Below, in pieces: positions 6,979 to 12,144 of a stretch of DNA of 12,144 bases. The stretch is from positions 1 through 12,144 of the forward strand of contig DASSIM010000098.1 in assembly GCA_035691865.1 (NCBI GenBank). Reading direction: 5' to 3'. Every line of letters starts with the position of its first letter. The first letter of the stretch is position 1. Source of the DNA: Nitrosopolaris sp035691865. Lineage in GTDB: Archaea; Thermoproteota; Nitrososphaeria; Nitrososphaerales; Nitrososphaeraceae. The notes below the pieces were generated by a model. That model worked only from the letters and a program-made list of their open reading frames with translations, was not told where the DNA came from and ran no database searches. The translations under genes and the position numbers were made by a program.

Positions 6979-7644
6979 ATGGCAGAAAGCGGTGCTACTA
7001 CTAGATATCCATACTATTATGGCCCTGAAGGTAGATTGGTATTAGTAGATAGCGCGTTAGAGGCAGTAGGCAGAGGTTCAACTACAATCGGAATTAAAAC
7101 TCCAGCCTTTGCCCTGATCTCTAGCCACATCAAACCTACTAAACCCTTAGTAGAACCTGCTGAGAAGATTTTTGTAATTGATGGACATATAGGCGCGACT
7201 GGTTCAGGGTACATAGGTGACATATTGCAATTAATTGATGAGATAAGACTAGCAGCACAGAAACACTGGCTCACTTACGAGAGTCCAGTCGATATAAGTT
7301 CACTTACAAAACATCTCAGTTCATACTTGCACAACTATACTATCTATGCCGTTAGACCTCAAGCAGCCTCAATAATAATCGCTGGAATAGATCAAACGGG
7401 AGTTCAGCTATATCAAGTAGATCCAAGCGGAACATTCTTCAGAGGAGCAGGCTTTGCAATCGGTCAGTATTCAGATATTGCACTTGACGTGATGCAGAGA
7501 GAGTATAGCGTAGACATGAGTATGGAGCAAGCCATACAGTTAAGTAATAAGGCAATAGAAAAAGCATTGGGAGAAAGACCACTAGTAGAAACAGGAATCA
7601 TTACAGCTAAAGACGGTTCCTTCAAGAAGTTGGTGAATAATTGA
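6979..7644 (+). CDS. psmA: 20S proteasome alpha-type subunit with altered gate residues
   Basis: A 221-aa alpha-family Ntn fold: GPEGRLVLVDSALEAVGRG (15-33) matches the alpha signature S-P-[DE]-G-R-L-x-Q-V-E-Y-A, and QVDPSGTFF plus an AIGQYSD segment follow the alpha pattern. By eye against Thermoplasma alpha, the HbYX-docking Lys66 is kept (Lys63 in AEKIF) and so is Pro17 (Pro16), but gate-stabilising Tyr8, Asp9 and Tyr26 are replaced by Thr7, Thr8 and Ser25. The usual YGGVRP also reads YAVRP, one residue shorter. It presumably forms outer rings with the beta subunit encoded 2 nt upstream, and could open without the canonical Tyr-Asp-Pro-Tyr cluster or stay unusually closed. The alternative is an ancillary alpha paralogue that mixes into the housekeeping 20S particle. 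The start is fixed by the upstream stop and the GGTGA site. The C-terminus is FKKLVNN. Confidence 0.9.
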   Translation: MAESGATTRYPYYYGPEGRLVLVDSALEAVGRGSTTIGIKTPAFALISSHIKPTKPLVEPAEKIFVIDGHIGATGSGYIGDILQLIDEIRLAAQKHWLTYESPVDISSLTKHLSSYLHNYTIYAVRPQAASIIIAGIDQTGVQLYQVDPSGTFFRGAGFAIGQYSDIALDVMQREYSVDMSMEQAIQLSNKAIEKALGERPLVETGIITAKDGSFKKLVNN

Positions 7645-7867
7645 TCTAGTTCACAAAGGAATACTTGAAAAACTTGATTAGCAGTACCCGTTAGTCAAAA
7701 CGCTTCTATAGATACGACGAATAAGAGTTTAAACACATATAACCAACGAAAATTCGGGGCCAAGAGTATTGACTCATTAAAGTGGGTCGTAAAGTGGTGA
7801 ATAAGTGTGACGGGCTCGACTTAAGATAGGAAATTCAAATTATGTCTATCTAGAGAAGTAGTTATCT

Positions 7868-7901
7868 ACATGGGAAAAGGCCCCCCCATGTGTGATATTT
7901 T
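7868..7901 (+). terminator. Hairpin with C7 run followed by T-tract
   Basis: ACATGGG (7868-7874) pairs exactly with CCCATGT (7885-7891) around a 10-nt loop that includes most of a seven-C run, and ATATTTTTG follows. On the plus strand this resembles a factor-independent terminator, about 225 bp after the alpha-subunit stop. It is unusual because archaeal terminators rarely need a GC hairpin, so it could instead be a stable 3' UTR structure or a protein-binding site. Confidence 0.4.
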
Positions 7902-8015
7902 TGTCCAATTGATTTATTTGGAATTTAGAATGAGATTCCATTATTGCAGTTACAAACAAGGATCTCAATAACACTCATTAATTAGAGCAGGGACACTTGA
8001 GTTTTTATAATGCAT

Positions 8016-8025
8016 CTTTATATTC
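8016..8025 (+). promoter_or_regulatory. TATA-like box of the P450 gene
   Basis: CTTTATATTC is centred about 34 nt before ATG 8055, which predicts a leader of roughly 8-10 nt with no clear ribosome-binding site. Confidence 0.4.
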
Positions 8026-8054
8026 TAGCCGAAGTAAACACGTGAAAGAAACGT

Positions 8055-9434
8055 ATGACATCCACTTCTTTCATAGGATATCCTCCTGGACCTCACTCAA
8101 TTTTACCTAACAAATTATTGCGTGGATTTATGCATGACCCCATCAACACCTTGGTGGATATTGCGCATACCTATGGGGATATCTGCCATTTTAAATTTGG
8201 AAGACAACATATCTATCTATTGAATAATCCGCATTTCGTTGAAGATGTATTAATTAGAAACTATAAAAATTTTATAAAGAGTAGAGGACTACAGGTATCC
8301 AAGCGTCTTCTAGGCGAGGGATTAGTGACTAGTGAGGGAGAATATCACGATCGTCAAAGGCGATTAATTCAACCTACATTTCATCCCACTCGCATAAAAG
8401 GATACGGACATATCATGACCAGCTATGCAGAACGTATGTGTCAGCGATGGGAGGATGGAATTACGTTGGATATACATAGGGAAATGATGCATGTAACATT
8501 AGAAATCATTAGTAAGGCTGTCCTAGGTTCGGATGTTAAACCAGAAGATGACGAAATTGGATTTGCATTGCAAACTTGCATGGAATACTTTAATCGCCTT
8601 CAAATGCCTTTTGGCGAGCTGATTGAAAAAATACCTATACTACCTATTAACAAAGGTTACCAATTTGCAAAAAAGAAATTAGATTCGGTAGTATATAGTA
8701 TGATTAAGGAGCACAGGGATAAGGAGAATAAGGGTGAATACCATGAGGAGGACCTACTGTATACTTTACTACAAGCTCAAGACACTGAAGCTGGAATTGG
8801 AAGAATGACCGATTCGCAATTAAAAGATGAAGTAATGACAATTTTTCTGGCAGGTCATGAAACGACATCCAATGCACTCACATGGACATTTTATCTCTTG
8901 TCGCAGCATCCATCTGCAGAGGCTCGCCTGTATGCTGAACTCTGTTCTGTTCTTGGCGATAAAGATTCCAAAAGAGTTCCAACCGTTGAAGATATACCAA
9001 AGTTAGAATATACTGAAAAGGTGTTTAGAGAATCAATGAGACTTTATCCACCAGCCTGGACTATAGGCCGTCAAGCTATAAATGATTACAAGGTTGACAA
9101 ATATGTGATACCTGCTGGCTCTATCATTTTAATGAGTCAATATGTAATGCATCATGATTCTCGTTACTTTTCTGATCCAGATCTCTTCTATCCAGATCGT
9201 TGGACCAAAGAAGCAAAGTTGCAACTCCCTAGATTTAGCTATTTCCCATTTGGAGGGGGTATAAGAGGTTGTATAGGCGAGGCGTTTGCATGGATGGAAG
9301 GAATTCTTCTCATAGCTACACTATGTCACCAGTGGAAGATGCATCATGACCCAGACCACAAAATTGGATTAAAACCACTTATTACATTACGTCCAAAATA
9401 TGGAATGCGTATGAATTTAGAGCATAGAAAATAA
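8055..9434 (+). CDS. Cytochrome P450 monooxygenase
   Basis: A 459-aa soluble class of P450 with all diagnostic motifs: helix C HDRQRRLIQPTFHP (98-111), I-helix oxygen-binding AGHETTS (266-272), K-helix ExxR as ESMR (326-329), the PERF-like region YPDRW (379-383) and the heme-ligand loop FGGGIRGCIG (399-408) with Cys406 as thiolate ligand. The length is normal and there is no membrane anchor, so it is expected in the cytoplasm, inserting one oxygen atom from O2 into an organic substrate at the cost of two electrons. No ferredoxin, ferredoxin reductase or flavodoxin gene is adjacent, so electrons must come from elsewhere. Overall style resembles bacterial P450s of the CYP102/CYP4-like clan, and acquisition from bacteria is plausible. 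It appears monocistronic, with its own TATA-like box and a downstream T-tract. The substrate cannot be read from the sequence. Confidence 0.95.
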   Translation: MTSTSFIGYPPGPHSILPNKLLRGFMHDPINTLVDIAHTYGDICHFKFGRQHIYLLNNPHFVEDVLIRNYKNFIKSRGLQVSKRLLGEGLVTSEGEYHDRQRRLIQPTFHPTRIKGYGHIMTSYAERMCQRWEDGITLDIHREMMHVTLEIISKAVLGSDVKPEDDEIGFALQTCMEYFNRLQMPFGELIEKIPILPINKGYQFAKKKLDSVVYSMIKEHRDKENKGEYHEEDLLYTLLQAQDTEAGIGRMTDSQLKDEVMTIFLAGHETTSNALTWTFYLLSQHPSAEARLYAELCSVLGDKDSKRVPTVEDIPKLEYTEKVFRESMRLYPPAWTIGRQAINDYKVDKYVIPAGSIILMSQYVMHHDSRYFSDPDLFYPDRWTKEAKLQLPRFSYFPFGGGIRGCIGEAFAWMEGILLIATLCHQWKMHHDPDHKIGLKPLITLRPKYGMRMNLEHRK

Positions 9435-9476
9435 GAAAATCATAAAACAAAAATTCTACAGAACTGAAATAACCAA

Positions 9477-9490
9477 ATATTTTTTATTTC
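9477..9490 (+). terminator. T-tract downstream of P450
   Basis: A run of six T (9480-9485) within ATATTTTTTATTTC lies about 45 bp after the P450 stop. It fits the T-rich signals at which archaeal RNA polymerase releases, with no hairpin. Confidence 0.4.
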
Positions 9491-9743
9491 TAAGTTCCAG
9501 CAGGATAAGAATGAATGGTAGAAGTATACCTGAAATTCAGAGAAGTGTTAATTCTGACTAGCGGGTCATAACATCCACATAGGTGCAAACATGAGTTACA
9601 ACCTCGACGAGGTCTTCCAGTAACCTAGAATATGATATAGTATTGTGAGTCAAAATATACCACATGTAGATATCCATATAGCTATAGTCGTTTTTAGTTA
9701 CAAACTTCAAATATCATAATAATTTAGTTTAGTCAGGCAAATT

Positions 9744-9753
9744 ACTTATAAGA
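9744..9753 (+). promoter_or_regulatory. TATA-like box of the DUF1059 gene
   Basis: ACTTATAAGA is centred about 26 nt before ATG 9775. This is near-ideal placement for a leaderless archaeal transcript and supports that small gene being expressed. Confidence 0.5.
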
Positions 9754-9774
9754 TAGTCTGTTATTTAATAAATT

Positions 9775-9954
9775 ATGAAAACATTAAGTTGTCGCGAAGC
9801 AGGGTTTGACTGTGATCATGTTGTCAAAGGCGAGAATGAAGAAGAAGTTATGAGAAATGGCGGAGAGCACGCTATGAAAGTCCATGGCATGAAAGCAGAA
9901 GACATAACTCCCGAAATGAAACAGAAATTAAAAGGGCTAATTCGGGCTGCCTAA
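9775..9954 (+). CDS. DUF1059 family mini-protein
   Basis: A 59-aa protein that begins MKTLSCREAGFDCDHVV and continues with EEVMRNGGEHAMKVHG. This matches the DUF1059 pattern: Cys6, Cys13 and His15 at the front, then an acidic helix start and the H-A-x-x-x-H-G segment (His32, His37), ending in a short helix with LKGLIRAA. The Cys/His set suggests a metal or redox site, but the family has no established function. Small DUF1059 proteins are common and often multicopy in soil Nitrososphaerota (family knowledge). The gene stands alone, with a TATA-like box 26 nt before the ATG and a seven-T tract directly after the stop, forming a compact 210-bp transcription unit. Confidence 0.85.
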   Translation: MKTLSCREAGFDCDHVVKGENEEEVMRNGGEHAMKVHGMKAEDITPEMKQKLKGLIRAA

Positions 9955-9966
9955 TTATTTTTTTAT
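9955..9966 (+). terminator. T7 tract directly after DUF1059 stop
   Basis: Seven consecutive T (9958-9964) begin 4 nt after the TAA. This is a typical archaeal termination signal and implies a very short 3' UTR. Confidence 0.5.
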
Positions 9967-10610
9967 CTAATAGGCAGCAAACACCTAATCCTATTTTGTG
10001 CAGTCAGCAAGCCAGATTTGCCGGAATGCAGTATAGGCAACTAAACAAATTGATATAACAGCTCGGTGAAGAACGCCTCTGGTCTTGATGACTATAATAT
10101 GCTGATCTAGAGCTATTAGTGACACTAAATAAAGTGGCAATAGCTATCGACTGCATACGTTACTTTCCATTCCTCACTGAAATATTCGTATTATGTGGGG
10201 AAGTTCGTATACTTAAAATAAAATTGTTGTCCGCTCTTCAAAGAACGGATATGACAGTTAATTTGGAACAAATATTGAGAACAGTAGAATTACTGCTACA
10301 TAATTAATACTATTGGTAAAGTTATTTGAATTATCACGGTAACTTAATTTTGATTTATTCTTACTTATGTCTGTTAAATAATAGCTGTATCCTGTACGAC
10401 CCCTGGCCGCAGGCTCATGTGCAGATCTCCTTTCGCTTGGTATAGTCATAAAGGACGATTCGAAAAGTGCATTAAAATGCTGTAAAACGATGTAAATTCA
10501 TCGGTAGTACGGCTTACGATAACTGTGCAATCGGTACCCAGCTAAGATAATAGAAGTTCCATATAGAGAGGATGATCTTAATTCATTTGCAAAAATAACA
10601 ACAAAATTAG
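9967..10610. other. Gene-poor stretch, no supported gene
   Basis: About 640 bases without a convincing coding region. A 62-codon frame opening with GTG (10119-10307, plus) and two 63-codon minus frames (10258-10449, 10498-10689) have no recognisable domains or supported starts. A short imperfect dyad, CCGCTCTT/AAGAACGG (10231-10248), is present. The plus-strand frame IEVPYREDDLNSFAKITTK (about 10552-10608) runs into the decayed kinase region and may be part of the same remnant. Confidence 0.5.
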
Positions 10611-10898
10611 GAAATATATGTAGTAGATGACGACATTTTCGTAACAAGTAAGACAAGAGTGCAAGAAGGTATAAAATTACGAACTGCAAATTCCATTAGA
10701 ATTATGGCAAATCAAGTGGGTACCCTTACAGCGAAAATGGAGGCAATCAGAGCTGCTTCTAAATCATGGTGAATCATAGCAAGTCACAGATCAGGCATGA
10801 TTGGCTTTATTGAAGCTCTTGGTGGCAGGATATGGGCTGAGAATAATGCTGATGGCAAAGGTGCTACATTTTCATTTAGCCCTCACTTGAATAATTAG
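10611..10898 (+). pseudogene. Decayed C-terminal remnant of a sensor histidine kinase
   Basis: In one frame, stop-free codons run from 10611 to a TGA at 10770-10772, then on to TAG 10896-10898. The last 30 or so codons read IEALGGRIWAENN followed by ADGKGATFSFS, the unmistakable end of a HATPase_c domain (normally SIIEAHGGRIWAENN...GKGSTFTFTLP). Before it, ASKSW-stop and ASHRSGMIGF look like a shortened copy of the F/G2-box region (FASKS...GTGLGLFISK), with several residues lost and one in-frame stop. No HisKA phospho-acceptor segment or sensor domain remains intact upstream. The likely history is deletion and decay of a two-component kinase, a family that is expanded in these archaea. The upstream part (10611-10740) is unassigned, and its membership of the same gene is inference. 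Confidence 0.6.
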
Positions 10899-11008
10899 TG
10901 ATCTACTCTTGATATTATTTCCATTCTTTTTGCTTAGGTCATCGACCAGACCTCTATGGAGATAATATTGTAAAAGTTGCTAAAAGTCAAAAGATAATTT
11001 AAAAAATG

Positions 11009-11034
11009 AACTAAATCATATTAGTTAATGATTT
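11009..11034. repeat. Two overlapping inverted repeats upstream of the DUF892-like gene
   Basis: AACTAA (11009-11014) pairs with TTAGTT (11021-11026), and AAATCAT (11013-11019) pairs with ATGATTT (11028-11034). Both are perfect and mutually exclusive because they share bases. They lie about 30-50 bp upstream of the TATA-like box, a position suited to an operator or activator site. Confidence 0.35.
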
Positions 11035-11059
11035 TCTATTCTTGTTTCTACATATACTC

Positions 11060-11069
11060 TATTATATTT
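11060..11069 (+). promoter_or_regulatory. TATA-like box of the DUF892-like gene
   Basis: TATTATATTT is centred about 25 nt before ATG 11090. It supports a leaderless start there and argues against the TTG at 11042, which would lie upstream of the box. Confidence 0.45.
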
Positions 11070-11089
11070 GTAGTTCCATAGAATATAAT

Positions 11090-11713
11090 ATGATATTATC
11101 ATCAGACAGAAATATAGTGATGAAAGCGACTACACTTGTGGGACTTAACTTAGCGCTATCTTATGAAAATGCAGCTGTTGACAGATTGCAGAAAAGATTG
11201 TCTGAGAATATTGTTCCAGAAGTCAAAGATAAACTCAATCGTCACCTGGTTCAGACCAGGGAGCAACAAGAACGTCTGAAGGAAAGAATTAAGACGCTTG
11301 GAGGAGAACCAGTAACTGAGAAAGGTCGACTGCCCATACCAGAGCCTCCCCAATCAATAAAATCCATGATAGAAATCCGTAGTACTGAGAGCCAAAAAGA
11401 GGTTTTTGAATCGCTAAACGATTTGATAATAGAAAGAGCAGAAGCTATCATGTATGAAGGTGGAATTCAAGCACTCGAGTTATTGAAAGCTGATAAGAAG
11501 ACTATCAAAGTTTTGGAAAAAAATCTAAAAGAAGAACAAGCATTTGGAAATTGGTTAGAAAAGAACAATCCAAGGATAGCAAAGCGATTAATGACAAAGC
11601 AATTAGAGGAGAAGAAAAAGAAGAAGGTTACTACAACAACGTCAGCATCGACTTCTGATGAAGAGCATATTGAAGTTCAAGAACAGGTAGTCTCAAGCCA
11701 AACCCTTCCCTAA
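11090..11713 (+). CDS. DUF892/YciF-like ferritin-like helical protein
   Basis: A 207-aa protein from ATG 11090; the frame opens at TTG 11042, and another ATG at 11120 (MKATTLVGLNLALSYENA) may be the start conserved in relatives. Predicted helices at about 16-38, 42-69, 98-132 and 136-158 form a four-helix pattern. Stretches such as YENAAVDRLQKRL, HLVQTREQQERLKERIKTLGGEP and ERAEAIMYEGGIQALELL with LEKNLKEEQAFGNWLEKN follow the DUF892 (YciF, ferritin-like stress protein) layout. The second helix lacks the usual E-T-x-x-H iron-ligand pair (here Q-T-R-E-Q-Q), so metal binding is doubtful. The tail (about 168-207) is a KKKKK stretch followed by a Thr/Ser run and acidic residues, probably disordered. 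It is a single gene with its own TATA-like box, cytoplasmic, with a stress role inferred from the family. Confidence 0.75.
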   Translation: MILSSDRNIVMKATTLVGLNLALSYENAAVDRLQKRLSENIVPEVKDKLNRHLVQTREQQERLKERIKTLGGEPVTEKGRLPIPEPPQSIKSMIEIRSTESQKEVFESLNDLIIERAEAIMYEGGIQALELLKADKKTIKVLEKNLKEEQAFGNWLEKNNPRIAKRLMTKQLEEKKKKKVTTTTSASTSDEEHIEVQEQVVSSQTLP

Positions 11714-11885
11714 TATGCATGTTCGGACCCGGGAGGCAGAGCAATAAGTAACGTTCGTGACCCTTTCTAGTTTTGCTAAAATGGATCGAAGCAAGCTGAG
11801 GATCTCATGGGAACGTGGTCAAAGCAAATGAGTATCGGCTCAAAGCATAGTATTTTTTTCAAAGCGATTCCTACGATCAACGCGA

Positions 11886-11904
11886 TTACAGATCATCTCT
11901 GTAA
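11886..11904. repeat. Perfect 7-bp hairpin
   Basis: TTACAGA and TCTGTAA are exact reverse complements around the 5-nt loop TCATC. The heptamer ATTACA overlapping the left arm recurs just downstream (near 11909). It may be a regulatory dyad or RNA stem; no T-tract follows. Confidence 0.35.
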
Positions 11905-11970
11905 ATGATTACAACTGACTAACCATCAATGAAGATGTGACGAATCGAAATTACGATATTTTTGGCTTAC

Positions 11971-11991
11971 TCTTAGCGTGCTCTGCTAAGA
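11971..11991. repeat. Perfect 7-bp hairpin
   Basis: TCTTAGC (11971-11977) and GCTAAGA (11985-11991) pair exactly around a 7-nt loop. A T-run (TATTTTT, 11957-11963) lies on its left side, so on the minus strand the hairpin is followed by an A-run rather than T; this argues against an intrinsic terminator in either direction. Confidence 0.35.
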
Positions 11992-12144
11992 ACCTCGAGG
12001 CTGGATAATAGTCAAATTGGTCCATATGTACTGTTATCTACAACATATGCATTGTTGATTTGATTAATTAATCTCCATAAGACTAGTCCTTCTTTGCGCA
12101 ATATCAATTGCTCCCCTGATTTTGTATTGAGTCACTATGAAGTA

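Larger units (their letters stand above)
7645..8054. other. Intergenic region between proteasome pair and P450
   Basis: About 410 bases with no gene-like frame on either strand. It holds a direct repeat AAAGTGG at 7779-7785 and 7791-7797 (12-bp spacing), a C-rich hairpin (7868-7891) followed by TTTTT, and the P450 TATA-like box (8016-8025). No tRNA or other RNA gene was recognised. Confidence 0.55.
9435..9774. other. Intergenic region between P450 and DUF1059 gene
   Basis: About 340 AT-rich bases. The longest short frame noted (ATG 9511, 16 codons) is not gene-like. It contains the putative P450 terminator near 9480 and the DUF1059 TATA-like box at 9744-9753. Confidence 0.55.
11714..12144. 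other. Terminal intergenic stretch, no gene seen
   Basis: About 430 bases to the window end. Plus-strand frames beginning at ATG end within about 16 codons, and the part of the minus strand that was read likewise shows no gene. Two perfect 7-bp stem sequences occur at 11886-11904 and 11971-11991. No tRNA or rRNA signature was found. Confidence 0.5.

Noticed and set aside
10086..10122. C/D box guide RNA suggested by TGATGA followed 10 nt later by CTGA.
   Set aside because: The base before TGATGA is T rather than a purine, the possible second C box is poor, the next CTGA is about 70 nt further on, and no terminal stem is visible.
10119..10307. 62-codon plus-strand frame opening with GTG.
   Set aside because: No domain resemblance, weak start context, and it lies in a stretch that otherwise looks like decayed sequence.
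10498..10689. Minus-strand 63-codon frame with a hydrophobic run.
   Set aside because: It overlaps the plus-strand kinase remnant and has no independent support; the hydrophobicity is a by-product of AT-rich antisense sequence.
10611..10700. Start of a response-regulator receiver domain suggested by VVDDD.
   Set aside because: The residues after it do not follow the receiver pattern, and no phosphorylatable aspartate strand or later motifs can be found.

Overview
The window reads as a moderately AT-rich archaeal chromosome segment, most likely from an ammonia-oxidising Nitrososphaerota (Thaumarchaeota) of the Nitrososphaera/Nitrosocosmicus kind. The supporting signs are archaeal-type 20S proteasome alpha and beta subunits, TATA-like boxes placed about 25-33 nt before most start codons (leaderless or near-leaderless mRNAs), T-tract ends, a DUF1059 mini-protein, a small secreted cysteine-spaced protein, a Vgb-like propeller and an AlgG-like beta-helix protein. 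The lineage is inferred; no 16S or other marker gene is present.

Layout. Positions 1-983 (minus) hold the N-terminal 327 residues of a membrane-anchored beta-helix protein with an AlgG-like DPH motif, cut by the window edge. A 0.5-kb divergent intergenic region with symmetric sites separates it from a membrane-anchored seven-bladed Vgb-like propeller (1519-3273, plus). Convergent to that is a 78-aa secreted protein with four evenly spaced cysteines (3414-3650, minus). Then comes a plus-strand block of proteolysis genes: two tandem HtrA-like serine proteases without signal peptides (4127-5086 and 5130-6068), followed by a proteasome beta-type subunit (6389-6976) and, 2 nt later, an alpha-type subunit (6979-7644). 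After a 0.4-kb gap with a C-rich hairpin lies a complete cytochrome P450 (8055-9434), then a DUF1059 mini-gene (9775-9954), a roughly 1.1-kb gene-poor stretch with the decayed C-terminal end of a sensor histidine kinase (10611-10898), and a DUF892/YciF-like helical protein (11090-11713). The last 430 bases carry two small hairpins and no gene.

How the genes fit together. The first three genes encode envelope or extracellular proteins (polysaccharide-type beta-helix, propeller, small cysteine protein). The central 3.5 kb is an apparent proteostasis cluster in which the beta-alpha pair is translationally coupled. The beta subunit keeps its full catalytic set and has no propeptide. The alpha subunit keeps the ATPase-docking lysine but has replaced three of the four residues that hold the canonical gate open. 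This looks like a specialised second proteasome and is the most interesting object here. The P450, DUF1059 and DUF892-like genes are single-gene units, each with its own TATA-like box, typical of a soil archaeon's accessory and stress repertoire.
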